64,000 nt of DNA from the NCBI GenBank assembly GCA_963921825.1, contig OY997589.1, forward strand, positions 86,706,216 to 86,770,215, read 5' to 3'. Positions 11,517-23,330 of the stretch are shown piece by piece (position 1 is the first letter of the stretch; every line of letters begins with the position of its first letter). The DNA comes from Erodium maritimum. Its lineage: Eukaryota > Streptophyta > Magnoliopsida > Geraniales > Geraniaceae. The notes below the pieces were generated by a model. It saw only the letters and a list, made by a program, of their open reading frames with translations. It did not search any database and was not told the origin of the DNA. Both the position numbers and the translations under genes were made by a program.

Positions 11517-13786
11517 ATGGCGACCGGCGACGGAGGCGTATACGACCGGGCCGGCGACGTGAAGCAATTCGACGCATCGAAGATCGGTGTGAAAGGTCTG
11601 GTGGACTCCGGCCTGACATCCATCCCTCGCTTCTTCGTCCACCCGCCGGAAACAATTTCCGATCTGAAGCGTCGGCAGACCCCGCCGGAGCTGAGCGACA
11701 TCGTCCCCATCATCGACCTCTCCGGAGATCGGTCCTCCGTAGTGGAGCGGATAGCGCGAGCGTCGAGGGAGCTGGGCTTCTTCCAGATCGTGAACCACGG
11801 TATTCCTGTGGAAATCCTTGATCGCATGGTTGCGTGCATCAAGGCGTTTCACGAGCAGCCGACGGAGGTTAAGGCGCAGTTCTACCGGAGGGATGTGGGG
11901 CCCGGTGTCTCTTTCCTCTCCAACATTGACTTGCTCCATTCTAAGGCCGCGAGTTGGAGGTATTTATTTTGATTTAGTTCACACTACTGCTTTGTTTCAA
12001 CTTCATTTTATTCAAGTAAATGTAAATCACAGTGACAGTACAAGTTTCGGACCGGAAATTAATTTATTGAACAGAAAAACAGACTAAAGTTACAACAATA
12101 TTGATCAAAGCACCTGCAGTGGGGATATTTGCCAGCGAATTGCAGTGGCCAATCGACCAAAGGAGAGTTTTTTCTTTTTTATGAATCCTCTACCTTGGGG
12201 CAAAAGTTCATCACCCCGCTCAATTCATTGGCGAACTGAAATCATCGACCTTCTGATCACTTGTCACCGTCCATTTTCTAATCACTTGTCATGTTACTCG
12301 TGTGACACTTAGCTACTTATTAGGTCTTGTCGGGCTAATCCTCTCTAGCCTTACGGGAGACTAGGCGAATCTACAGGTAAATTGAGGGCTAGTCACGTCC
12401 TGTGAGCGGATCCCATTGAAGATATTTTTAAAGTAGAACTCAAAAGTTGAGAAGTTGAATTAAGTACAGTAGAACTCAAAAGTTGGGAAGAAATTGAATA
12501 AAACTAGAATTTAAAGAAAGCATGAATACATATGGCTTAACAGTGTTTGGTCTCACAAGGAAAATTGCTATCTAACCGGAATCTGACTGTTGTTCAATAG
12601 GATGATAGCATACTAGCTTTGGTGGGAAAATCCTTGTATTCCTTGTGAATTGAGGAACTGATGATTTTTTAATAGGATACTAGCTTTGCTGGGAAGATCC
12701 GCTTCCATTCCTTGTCTGAGCATTGGTGTTTTGTTTATTCTTGGTGCATAACAGTGCTCAAGTATATGATCCCCTAACATGGCTCAAAATCTATGGATCA
12801 TAAAATTAGGAGACTTTTCATCTTCCCACTTACGTAAGTGGATTTTGTTTTATCTGTTATGAACCAACATGTATTTCTGCTTGTAAAAAATGTCTGATCA
12901 AGTGATGGACCATCCATTTGGGAAATGTCTACGACAGGGACACATTGCAAGTGAGGCTGGCTCCGGTACTTCCAGAGCTAGAGGAGATTCCAGAGATTTG
13001 CAGGGAAGAGATTCTGGAGTGGAACCTACAGAGCAAGCGGCTGGGAGAGGATTTGATGAGTTTATTGTGTCAAGGGCTGGGATTAAAGTCAACTAGGCTC
13101 AAGGAGATGACCTGTTCAGAAGGAAGGATGATGGTGGGCCACTACTACCCCTCGTGTCCCCAGCCTGATCTGACGGTGGGGATTAATTCACACACGGATC
13201 CTGGATTGTTGACAATCCTTCTTCAGGATCATATCGGCGGATTGCAGATAAAGCACGGTGATAGTTGGTTGGATGTTAAACCTGTCCCTGGGGCTCTTGT
13301 CATTAACATAGGAGATGTTTTTCAAGTAAACACTCTTACCCTTCTCTTTTATTTTGTCTTTGCTACTTTGCAATCAATCAAATTAACTATTTTGGTGTCA
13401 TGTACAAGTCGGTAAATATTAGCTGTCATCCTCACTTGGGTTTGCAAGTATCGATTCAATTGCCATGATTAAAACCAAGTGGTTGCAGATATGCTTGTGT
13501 CTCTAAATTTGTTTTGTTTTCAATCATGTTATTCCAGATCATGTCTAATGACGAATACATAAGTGTAGAGCATCGGGTGTTGGCGAACCCATTCCCTGAG
13601 CCTCGGATCTCAGTTGCAGTTTTCTTCAACCCAACCGACAGAGAGTCCTTGTATGGGCCGTTTCCAGAGTTGATATCACCAGAAAAGCCAGCTCTTTTCC
13701 GGCAATTTGATTACAAGGACTACATGACAAGGTTCTTTACCAAGGAGTTGGATGGCAAGTCTTTGGTAAACTATTACAGGCTCTGA
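11517..13786 (+). CDS. 2-oxoglutarate/Fe(II)-dependent dioxygenase (ACC oxidase homolog group)
   Basis: Three exons (11517-11959, 12938-13325, 13538-13786) join in frame to 359 residues, the usual family length. Introns of 978 and 212 bp have GT-AG ends. The N-terminal DIOX_N domain contains IPIIDL-like VPIIDLSG and FFQIVNHGIP. The C-terminal jelly roll has the iron ligands H233 and D235 (SHTDPG) and H289 (VEHRVLANP), and the 2-oxoglutarate-binding R300/S302 (PRISV). Phrases such as MVGHYYPSCPQPDLTVG and the end ELDGKSLVNYYRL are typical of the plant '1-aminocyclopropane-1-carboxylate oxidase homolog' group. That group relates to BX6-like enzymes and is not true ACC oxidase. These soluble enzymes couple 2-oxoglutarate decarboxylation to substrate oxidation, usually hydroxylation; the substrate cannot be told from sequence. 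An in-frame ATG at 11403 would add 38 residues; I prefer 11517 because family homology begins there and its ATG context (AAGATGG) is stronger. Confidence 0.92.
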
Positions 13787-15590
13787 AACTGTGGACATGT
13801 GATGTTTATAAACTGTATTTGCTCAATGTGTACTTAGTTATATGGGTGCGTATGATATGTATAAGTAGCCACATAATTAACAATTTGTACTTAGTTATGT
13901 GTACTAAGGAGTTGGGTGGCAAGTCTTCTGGCTATGCTCTCTGTTAGTTATGGTCACAGCATCAAAAGTCAGGTCAAGTACTTGTCAAGGGTTGAGAGTG
14001 AAGTTATACAACATCAAATTACATATTTAAATAGTTGAGTATTGTGTATTTTCAAATTAAAGATCCAAAAAACTTGAATCAAAACCGAGCCGCGCTAACG
14101 AGCGAGGATAGCTGTAGTGAGACATGTGTCGGGAACCTTAAGATTTTGATTCGCCCGGAGAGGGAAAAAATTGATCGTTATTACGTTTTGTTTGGTACGA
14201 AACAACTAAAAACTTAGGAAAAAGAATTTATGATTCCATGACAACATCACAATTTGCATCTCTCATTCATTTCAATTGCGTGTCATTCTCCTTTCTATCT
14301 TTTGATCTTTCGCAGACGCCAAAACCATTTCCATAAGAGTACTTTTATGATATATTTTTTAAATATGTCAGTAATCTTATGAACATATTTCATTCATTGA
14401 ATTAACTACGATACAAAATGAAAGTTGGATGGGTAACATGATATACATGCTGGATGGGTAACATGATATAAATTCTGTCTACCTTATTGTGCAAATTAAT
14501 TTTTGGCAAATTGTTGGGAGGGAAGATATAAGTTACTATGATGTATGTGAGCATGTCGAGAAGATTTAATAATATCAAGAAGCATGTTGTGTCAAATCTC
14601 CGACACCTCAATCTGAAGAACATATACATTTGGGTTATTGGGTGCTTACTTCAAAAATAACCAAAGGGGGGAGATTGCTTCTACTTCGAGATTTGCTACT
14701 TTTGAGTCAAAATAAAGATATTAGCAAAGATGTCAGTTGACATCATGGTGGGACCGAAGCAGAGCAGAACAAAAGATGTCAACACAGAATGTCAGTGACG
14801 TCAAAGTGTTGACTGTATACGCGCGAGATTATCTGGATATATATCTAGAACGCGTCCACATTCATCCGGTGAAGATATGTTTTCTATTCGTATAGATACT
14901 CTTTAATTGAGAGATCTACTTGTGTTAGGAAACATAGAGATCTACTTTTCAAGACTTGAAGATACAGATTTACGTGGGTAAAGACTAGAAAGTCTTGCTA
15001 AACAAAGAAACAAGTTGCATATCAAAGGAACTAGAGATTTAGCTCATGCCTCATGTCTCTGCCACAAGGCCTAGATGAATTAATTAAATGGACATTAAAG
15101 CTTTACCTTAACAGAGTCTCATGCCTCTACCATAATTCTTTTGATAAATACATCGTCAGAACTGAAACCAAATTCCTACCTCATAATCCATAAAAAAAAA
15201 CATGGGAATATTTAGCAAACCTTACTCAATTGATATTCGAAAAGCTAGTTACTATGAGGTTTGTTAAAATCAAACCCGTAATTCAGGTTTTCTAAAAATA
15301 TATGAAACTTGCCACAACAAAATTTAGAAACAGCATATCAACTTTCTATATCACATGCCTTTTAGCTCTCAAGCGTTGTTTGGTCTTGACCTTTAGATCT
15401 TTTCTTCTTGAAAATGTTTCTTTAGAATAATAAATTTTTCGAGCTTATCACAAAAAAAACTTTCTATATCACATTTATACAATGTCAATCTTATCTCGAA
15501 CTAACAAAACATTTTATTATCCTATTCCTTTGTCAGTACAAATTATAATTTATCAAAGGTTCTTGCATAATGCTACACAAGTCTATCATG
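13787..15590. other. Downstream intergenic DNA with a tandem relic of the gene end
   Basis: At about 13903-13925 the phrase ctaaggagttgggtggcaag nearly repeats the last coding exon (13740-13762, ccaaggagttggatggcaag), followed by unrelated bases. It looks like a relic of a partial duplication of the gene's 3' end. The rest, to 15590, is AT-rich with no ORF I can support. A purine-rich run at about 14663-14675 followed by 300-odd bases could be an LTR relic, but no partner repeat is visible. Confidence 0.35.
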
Positions 15591-15594
15591 CACC

Positions 15595-15740
15595 TGAGTT
15601 CCTTTGAAGGTGGAGCCGAGCAAAACCCAGACGACGCATTTGTGAGTGTCCTTGCCTCCTTGACAACTTTGTTGTAGTTGCCGACCATGCTGAGGAGCAC
15701 TAGAGGATGCACTGTCACCTTTTCGATGCAATCCCATTGA
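15595..15740 (-). pseudogene. RPN8: Fragment of 26S proteasome subunit RPN8 (first-exon region)
   Basis: The minus strand encodes CIEKVTVHPLVLLSMVGNYN, matching the start of the RPN8/PSMD7 MPN domain (family IEKV-VHPLVLLSIVDHYN). It continues as KVVKEA, and after a frame slip as KCVVWVLLGSTFKGT (family KRVVGVLLGSSFRGT). The match stops there, and nothing downstream resembles the rest of the protein of about 310 residues. RPN8 is a lid subunit of the proteasome regulatory particle that pairs with the deubiquitinase RPN11. This copy is a frame-shifted fragment and cannot encode a working subunit. It lies on the same strand as the DSS1 fragment about 220 bp away. Confidence 0.75.
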
Positions 15741-15956
15741 ACAGAGGTGTGATTTCCATCATAAAAACCAATTCATCGTGGCGTATATAAAGCAACAACA
15801 AGCACCGATTACGAATCGGTGCAAAAGAGTGAACCGGTGGCATGCGATAAAGATTAATCGGTGTCAAGGAAACTTCGAGAGAGGATGGAAAAGGAGAAAG
15901 ACGAAGCAACGCATCAGTTCAATGACGAAATTAGTCCAGTAATGCGTAAAACATAC

Positions 15957-16047
15957 CTTGATTGATTTCAAATTCTTCGATTTCATCATCGTCTTAAAAC
16001 AGGTCGCTCATGGCCTACTCTGTTGCCGCTTTCGGTTCCATTGCCAT
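15957..16047 (-). pseudogene. DSS1: First-exon fragment of proteasome subunit DSS1/SEM1 with two stops
   Basis: The minus strand from 16047 reads MAMEPKAATE, a stop, AMSDLF, a stop, then DDDEIEEFEINQ. Plant DSS1 starts MAxEPKAATE..xMDLFEDDDEFEEFEIN, so the match covers the whole first exon. The match ends at a donor-like GGTATGT (15957/15956), where the plant gene would continue with the second exon; no second exon follows. DSS1/SEM1 is a small acidic lid subunit that also binds BRCA2-type proteins. Two nonsense codons (TAG after ATE, TAA after DLF) make this copy dead. The gypsy fossil inserted about 70 bp upstream of its ATG. Confidence 0.8.
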
Positions 16048-16123
16048 GTCTACGCTTCGCAACAATTACCTCGAACTAATAAAGTAAACGAATCGAAGAA
16101 AAAAACCAACGAATCGGATAGAT

Positions 16124-16523
16124 TGTTACACTAGTATTGTAACCGGAACTCAATAGAATGGAAATGAGACGGGGAATGGAAGGGATTTGGATTGATTTTA
16201 CTAAGAAAGATTACAAATACCAGAAGAAATGAAGAACAGAAATGAAACCTTAACTTAATAAAAACAAAAGATAATTCCAAATCATAGATAAAATCCAAAA
16301 GGACGATGCCAACCTATATATATCACAGCTGCTCCGTCTGATACGCTGAGAGAGTAGGACCACACAGGTTACGTGACTCCCACGCAACGCATAGACTCGG
16401 TTGGAGGAAGATGATGGCACGTGAGCCCACGCGTGACTTGCTGAACTGAAACGCATCGTTTAACTAAATAGAATAACGACTTAACAAAAATGTCTATTGC
16501 TTGGGACTGAAGCAATCGTGACA
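16124..16523 (-). repeat. 3' LTR of the gypsy fossil
   Basis: On the plus strand the LTR starts TGTTACACTAG and ends CAATCGTGACA, with TG/CA ends after allowing for orientation. It is about 91% identical by eye to the copy at 24468-24866. A purine-rich stretch (minus-strand AAGGGGTATT) adjoins it at 16524-16533. Confidence 0.88.
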
Positions 16524-18551
16524 AATACCCCTTGCTTCAATAAGGCTTGACCAAAAGCCAATTCCTTAGCTAGCCACTCGGGAAAATGTTGTTGGATCGT
16601 TGGAGCTTCTTCCCAAGTAGCATCCTCAAGACCTGATGTAAAACCCGTATCAAAAAAAAAGAAGTAATTATTGGGTCGGACCGGGTCGGACCGGACCCGA
16701 CCAGCAACCCGGCCAGACCAGTGACCCGGCCTGGGCAGGCCCTTCAGCGTCTGGGCCGCGCGGCCCATCACAGCTCGGCCCGTTTATCAGGCCCGTTTAG
16801 GGCTTCAGTATAAAATGACAGGTTTAGGGTTGAAACCCTAAACCTTGTCTTCGATCCTCTTCGTTTCTCCCGCAGCCGACCACGCCTCCTTCTCCTTCGA
16901 ACCCGATCCCCTCCCCATCCACCTCCGGCGACCTCCCACCAGCTCCGGCCGCTCTCCTCCCACGCCGTCTCCCTCGCCTCCCCTCTCTTCCCTCACTCCC
17001 TCTTCTCCATCCACCCACCACCAGCCGTCACTGTCCTCCTCCTCCACGCCACCCTCTTCTCCGCCCCTCACGCCGCCATCGTCCCTCAAAACCCGACCCC
17101 TCTCTCCACACACCAGCCGCCGCCCGAACCACCAGCGTCCCTCTCGATTCCGGCCGTCCCGAGCCCGAGCTCGGCCACCACCTCGATCCCGGCCGTCCCG
17201 AGCCCGAGCTCGGCCGTCTCCGACCACCGTCTCCCTCTCAGAACGGAGCCGAGCCCTTCGAACCCCATCTCGCCGCCGACCGTCCACCTTCCTCGCCTCC
17301 GTCCAGATCTGAGGGGAAACCCTCAGCCGCGTCCCGTCGCGCCCAAAACCACCACCACCGGCGCTCCCTCCGCCGTGCTCCACAACCTCATCTTCCACGG
17401 TGAGGTTCTCACCACGAGGTTTGGTCGCCGGCGGCGTCTCCGTCGGTGGCCGACCGGTTTCAAACCGAGCCCCTCATTTTCGGTTTCCCGTATTATTAAA
17501 TTCGAGCCAATTTTGGACCTGTTGAGAAAATCTGTATCTGTTAAACCTGTAATGAAATTGATAAATTTTTGGAACTGAATTTGAAATGAAAAGGGGAAGT
17601 AATTAAACAAAATCAGAGTTAATTAAAGAGGGTTGTTATTTGAAACGAAACTTAATTGTCGAAGGGAAAAAGGGGAGAATCAGTTTTGAATTCTTAAGAA
17701 AATTGATAAAACTAAATCTGATTAAATTAAACGGGTTTTAAAACAAATGTCGGTTTTTAAGTTTAAAACTTGAGTTAAGTTAAGTCGAAAAGGAAAACGA
17801 ACTCATATCAGATCGGATTTAGAAGGGCTTGGACCAAAATATCGAGTTTGGTAAAGAACAGGAAAGAATCGTTCTGTTTTAAAATCAAAATCGGAATTAG
17901 GTAAAACAAAGGAGTTTCAAAGACGGCTTGAGTTAAAATTGGTTTTAACTGGGTTTTGGATCAACCTGAGTTCGGTGCGCGGGTGCTCGAACTCGATCCG
18001 TTGTAATCCCGCTTTTATCGCGCTCGAGTGTGAAAGACAACTGTCGGATTTAAACTGGATCAATCGTAACCTTTAACTTAACGGCGGAACCGTTATTAAT
18101 TTATGGCTTTCGTGTTATCTTTAGAGTCCGGCTTCGATCGAAGTGAAGCTCGAAAGTAGCGAGCCAGAACGTCAGCAACTAGGAAGCGTAGCGGTTTCTC
18201 TTCAGTTGAGGTAAGGAAAAGTAGCCGGATCTCGACCCTGACTAGGGAAAGTTAACAGTAGAATTGCATGTGACACCGGGGTGTCGTGGGTTGAGTAGAT
18301 TTATTTAAATATTAGAAAAGCATGATACGGGATTGTAGCGTTTATTAGAAAAACATGCTACGGGAACTTGGTAATTATTGGAAAAGCATGTGACACTTAG
18401 TAGTGTCGTAGGATCAGCGAACTTAGCAATAATTGTTCTACTGGAGGCATATGACCATGCCCGGAGGTTGTTTGTGAAACTAGTGATCTTAGGACTGTTG
18501 GAGGCATCGATTATGCCGGAGGTTGTTGTGCGTTAATTGTTGTTGAGTTTG

Positions 18552-18800
18552 GGTGGCCTTGAGAGCCCGTATTTAATTGTTGGTGTCTTGGGTGGCCTTG
18601 AGAGCCCGTATTTAATTGTTGGTGTCTTGGATGGCCGTGAGTGCCCGTGCTTTACTGTTGGTGTTTTGGGGTGGCCGTGAGTGCCGTGGGGTTGTTGAAC
18701 CCGAGTCTTGATTGTTGAGGTGTCTTGAGTGGCAGTGAGTGCCCGTGGGGTTGTTGAACCCGAGTCTTGATTGTTGAGGTGTCTTGAGTGGCCTTGAGTG
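18552..18800 (+). repeat. Minisatellites in the solo LTR (39-bp and about 59-bp units)
   Basis: The phrase GGTGGCCTTGAGAGCCCGTA recurs at a 39-bp spacing (18552, 18591, and a variant at 18630). It is followed by about two copies of a unit of about 59 bp around GTGGGGTTGTTGAACCCGAG (18686 and 18745). Confidence 0.75.
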
Positions 18801-18861
18801 CCTGTGTTGTCGAACTTGCTCGTGAATGTGTGGTGATTGTGACTGTGATGGTGGTTGCCTG

Positions 18862-19060
18862 AGTGAGAGAGGTGAGTGAGACAGGTCGACCGCCTGGCCT
18901 GAGTGGTTCGGCAAAGTGCGTGAGTGAGAGAGGTGAGTGAGACAGGTCGACCGCCTGGCCTGAGTGGTTCGGCAAAGTGCGTGAGTAAGAGAGGTTATTG
19001 AGACAGGTCGACCGCCTGGCCTGAGTGGTTCGGCAAAGCGCATGAGCGAGGGAGGTTACT
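18862..19060 (+). repeat. 61-bp minisatellite in the solo LTR, about 3.2 copies
   Basis: The phrase ACAGGTCGACCGCCTGGCCT recurs at 18881, 18942 and 19003, an exact 61-bp period with few changes. Long reading frames on the minus strand here are by-products of the repeat. Confidence 0.85.
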
Positions 19061-19632
19061 GAGCAGCTGGTTTGCGATCCTTTGTGATCTTGTTTGGTGT
19101 GCGATCCCTTGTGATCTTGTTTGGTGTTGCGTAGTTCCTTTGAGTCCTTGGAAGAGGTCGTGATCGTTGTGTCGTGTCTACTTACGTGTTTGAGTGTCAA
19201 GTCGTTCGAGGAAGGTCACCGTGGGTGTTTGTCAGTCGGAGTACTTGGGTTGGGGACAGTGATCCCCGGGGTTGAGTTTGTTTTTGGTGTTACCGGCATT
19301 GTCTGCTAATTATGCCGTAGTCAGTCTGTTATCCGTGGTGGTGAGCGAACGCTCACCCCTAGCTGCTTTTCCTACAGGTACTGTTCGTGGGACGGACTAG
19401 GTGAGCTCTCGAAGCTTGTGGAGCTAGGAGCGGAGTCCGGGTTTTTACTTTTGGTCTAGCGACGGATACCTCGCCTTTTGTCCGCTTGTGGGACGTTTTA
19501 TTTGAATTGTAACTATCCTTTTGTTGAACTAAACTGTTATTGTAAAATGTTTTAATGGAAATGTTTTCAAGTGTTTTCTTATTTTAAATGTTCGCGTCCC
19601 TAGTTCGGTTTTACTGAAATTGGGGCGTGACA

Positions 19633-19985
19633 CCTGACATATCCCATTGGATGAGGTATTGCACTGCAGGTAGATTATTGTGTTTCACAATTGTCTTTTG
19701 GAGCAGGGCTATAGGTTGAAGCTTCAGATGCCCATCTGCAGTAGTGTCTGGTAGCTGTGGCAGAAGTTTGTTCTTGTTACCCAACTGGTTATTGAGCAGT
19801 GAAACATGAAACACATGATGTATCAGAGAAGTTGCAGGTAATTTGAGTTTATATGCAACCTTGCCAATTCTTTCTATCACTTGAAAAGGCCCATAAAACC
19901 TTGGAGACAACTTCAGATTGGTTCTCAGGTTTACTGAATTTTGTCTGCAGGGTTGGAGCCTCAAGTACACCCAATCCCCTACCAC
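19633..19985 (-). pseudogene. Integrase C-terminus and chromodomain-like part of the gypsy fossil
   Basis: The minus strand encodes the GPF-type integrase tail (LSPRFYGPFQVIERIGKVAY; HVFHVSLL) and the start of a chromodomain-like segment (VQYLIQWD). The solo LTR interrupts it here. The continuation (DATWEEAPTIQQHFPE) is found at 16524-16636, beyond the insertion. The chromodomain supports chromovirus membership. Confidence 0.75.
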
Positions 19986-20380
19986 AAATTACCTCTCAGT
20001 CCTATGCTTGTCAGCATATTGCTTCATTCTAGATTGAGCCTGTACTAAGTTCTCTTTAAGCATTCTGGTAAGCTCTTCCCTAGAATTTATGAAACCCTCA
20101 ACAGCAGCAACTGAGGATTGAACATGCCCAAAATTAACCACTGGAAATGGAAAACATACACTTCCTCAAAGGGGGACATTTTAATAGCAGATTGATAACA
20201 AGTATTGTACCAAAACTCAGCAAATGTTAACTAGGAGTTCCATTTCTTTGGCAAAAGATGTGACATTGCCCTCAGATAGTGTTCTAAACACTGATTAACC
20301 CTCTCAGTTTGTCCATCTATCTGTGGATGATAAGTCGTAGACATATGTAGCGTCACATCTAAATTTTTGAACAACTCTTT

Positions 20381-21966
20381 CTAAAAATTATTGAGGAAGA
20401 GGTGGTCCCTGTCAGAAACAATAGTGGATGGCAGGTCATGGAGCTTGAAAATGTTGTCAAAAAAAACCTGAGCCACTTGAGCTGCATAAAAAGGATGAGA
20501 AAGTGCCAAGAAATGTCCATATTTGCTGAATCTATCCACAACCACCAAGATAGCATTCTTAACTCCAGAGTTTGGTAACCCTTCTATAAAATCCATGGAA
20601 ATGTCTATCCAAGTCTTACATGGACTAGGGAGGGGATTTAAGAGTCCAGCATAAGGGGTATGTTCAGATTTGCACTTCTGACATACATCACATTCCCTTA
20701 CAAAGTCATAAATGTCTTTGTTCATGTGTGGCCAGAAAAAATGTTGCTTAATCCTCTTGGTTGTCACTGTAATGCCTGAGTGGCCACCTATAGAGGATTC
20801 ATGAAGGCAAGACATGATTTTCCCTCTAACACCAGAATCAGACCCCGAATAAACCTTCCCTTCATACAAATTGATACATTGGTGCAAAGCATAGGAAGAC
20901 ATAGACTCCTTAGACAAGGATAGTTTCAAAAGTAGCCTCTGAGCTTCTAAATCATTGTCATAACTAGAATGAACTTCAGACATCCAAGATAGGATCATAA
21001 TTGTTAGAGGAGAAAGGTCAGCTCCAAGCAGCCTTGACAATGCATCAGTAGCTACATTTTCCTTCCCTTTCTTGAATTCAATTGTGTAATTTAACCTCAT
21101 AAACTTAGATAGCCACTTGTGTTGGAAAGAGGTGGTCAATTTCTGCTCCAACAATAATTTCAAGCTTTGGTGATCAGTCCTCAACACTACACTGCCTGAA
21201 GAAAAGTAATGCCTCCACTTCTGGATGTAAGTAATCACTACCAGAAGTTCCTTCTCATATGTTGACATTGCTGAATTCTTTGTTCCAAGTGTCTTACTTA
21301 GGAATGCAACAGGCCTCCCTTCTTGCATTAGAACCCCATCAATACCCTTATCACAAGCATCAGCCTCAATGACAAAGGGTAATGAAAAATCAGGTCGCCT
21401 CAAAACAAGAGTTGTACTCAAAGCCTCCTTTAGGTTCTCAAAGCTTAATTGAGCCCCAGGGCTCCAAAGAAAGCTATTCTTCTTCAATAGATTAGTGAGG
21501 GGCTTTGCAATGGTTCCATAACTCCTCACAAACCTCCTATAGTAACCTGTCACACCCAAAAATTCTCTCAAGGATGTAATTGTCTTGGGAACAGGCCAAT
21601 CTCTCATTGCTTAGACCTTTGCATGATCAGTAGCTACCCCATTAACAGAAATAATGTGCCCCATGTATTCAATTTTTTTCTCCCAAACTCACATTTGGAT
21701 AACTTAGCAAATAGTTGATGGTCTTGTTGCCTCTGAAGGACTAGTTGCACATGACACAAGTGATCTTCCCAACTCTTACTATATATTAGAATATCATCAA
21801 AAAATACCAGGACAAATTTTCTAAGGAAATCATGGAGTACATGGTTTATCAATGATTGAAAGGTGGAGGGGGCATTAGTCAAGCCAAAAGGCATGACCTT
21901 AAATTCGTAATGTCCTTCATGAGTTCTGAAGGCTGTTTTAGCCTCTTCACCCTCAGCCAACCTCAC
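20381..21966 (-). pseudogene. RT, RNase H and integrase region of the gypsy fossil
   Basis: Reverse transcriptase motifs (FKVMPFGLTNAPSTFQ and VFFDDILIYS) lie at 21634-21966. RNase H (FVIEADACDKGIDGVL; LRTDHQSLK) and the integrase zinc domain and core (GGHSGITVTTKRI; CDVCQKCK; ISMDFIEGLP; VVVDRFSKYGHF) follow at 20381-21607. The order of domains is diagnostic of Ty3/gypsy. Family knowledge places the RT active site at the FFDD (YxDD-type) box. The region is fossil and not intact. Confidence 0.88.
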
Positions 21967-22327
21967 TTAGTGATAACCAGACCTTCAATCAATATTTGAA
22001 AAAAAATTGCAGCCAACCAATTCATCTAGGAGCTCCTCAATAGTGGGGATTAGGAATTTATCCTTAATAGTTTGGTCATTTAATTGCCTGAAATCCACAC
22101 ACATTCTATAGGAGCCATCTTTTTTTCTTTACCAACAGGACATGGAAGGAGTATGGGCTTGTGCTATGATGAATGACCCCAGCATTCAACATGTCCTAAA
22201 CCAAAGCCTCCAGGTTATTTTTTTGCTCATATGAGTGTTTGTAAGGCCTAATAGAAGGGGGTTTGCTACCAAGTAAGAGTGGTATCTGGTGGTCACTAAA
22301 CCTTCTAGGTGGCAAGGTAGTAGGAGC

Positions 22328-22936
22328 CTAAAAAACCTTAGGGAATTGATCTAGTAAGGACTGTAATTGGGGTTCTAACATGATCTCTTCAGCATGATTA
22401 GATGATACTAGAGTAAATTGAGCCAAGAACAAGGATTCGCCTGCTTGGAGGTCATGTCTTACTGATTGGAAGCTTGATAATGTGCAAGAATCAGAAGATG
22501 CAGCTTCCAACAAGGTAACTTTGTGATGCTCAATAGAAATAGTGATGGATCTAGCTGCATAGTCCAATTCAATGGGGCTTACAATTTGGAGCCAATCCAC
22601 TCCCAATACCATATGAAAACCCCCTAAGGGAATGACCAAGAACTCCCAAACCATTGTCAGATTATGGATGACCCAATAGATATTTGTTGTGGCAGTGCAA
22701 TTTTGTATCTGACCATTTCCCATCTTAACCAAAATAATGGGACCAACATATACAGTGAGGCTTAATTTAGAAGCAGTAGATTGATCCATAAATGACCTAG
22801 TAGCTCCAGTATCAACTAGGATTGAGATAGGGGTTGTATGGATGTTACCATTGATTCTGATGGAGTTTGCTTGATTTATGTGCACCATTTGGCCAAAAGC
22901 TTCATGTGACAAGATGTAGAGCTCAGGTTGAGGCAA
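22328..22936 (-). pseudogene. Aspartic protease region of the gypsy fossil
   Basis: The minus strand has the retropepsin active-site phrase ILVDTGATRSFMD and the downstream MVLGVDWLQ, which is characteristic of gypsy proteases. It lies between gag and reverse transcriptase as expected. The region is part of a broken element. Confidence 0.8.
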
Positions 22937-23330
22937 TTCTTCAATAGATGGCTACTCATGCAATAATTGTAATAATTTAGGCTCCAAATAATCAGTTGTG
23001 ATCTGATATAGCTTATGCTTGTTAGGATACACATGATCTTTGGTATACTTTGCTGGACATGTATAACAAAGACCTCTCCTCTTTTGCTCATCAAAAGTCA
23101 GAGGATGAACTTTTGTAAAAGGCACATTTGAAGAAGAAGGCCTAGTATACTGATGCTGCAATTGTTGGGGGCCTGTTGAGGTCTCGGTCTATATGTTGAA
23201 TGACCTTGACAGGAGGAGCTAGGAATTGATGCTTTGACCTTGATCATGTGCTTTTCTTTCTTTGCCATGTGCATAGCTTGAGACAAGGTCTAAGGATCAT
23301 ACATTAAAACTTCCACCTCCAACTTATGAT

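Larger units (their letters stand above)
16637..19632 (+). mobile_element. Solo LTR, about 3 kb, nested in the gypsy fossil
   Basis: The element starts TGTAAAACCCG (16637) and ends GGGGCGTGACA (19632). It is flanked by the identical 5-mer CCTGA (16632-16636 and 19633-19637). No internal region or second LTR is present, so it is a solo LTR left by recombination. A TATAAAA-type box lies at about 16810, followed by a pyrimidine-rich leader. The segment at 18125-18230 matches the truncated LTR at 41670-43895 (GTCCGGCTTCGATCGAAG, then GCGAGCCAG), so both belong to one family. Long LTRs with GGGGCGTGACA ends are common among large plant gypsy elements; I cannot name the family. Confidence 0.8.

Noticed and set aside
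12100-12420. Repeat-like sequence in intron 1 of the dioxygenase gene
   Set aside because: It has the look of transposon-derived DNA, but I found no terminal repeats, target duplication or tail to support an element.
14640-15000. Purine-rich run and following sequence that could be a copia LTR end
   Set aside because: No second LTR, target duplication or protein remnant supports it.
16845-17398. Long Pro/Ser/Arg-rich ORFs on both strands
   Set aside because: They lie in the pyrimidine-rich leader region of the solo LTR and are low-complexity by-products.
18612-19200. ORFs of 143 and 182 codons on the minus strand
   Set aside because: They are translations of the 61-bp and other minisatellites; the repeated peptides reflect the repeat period.
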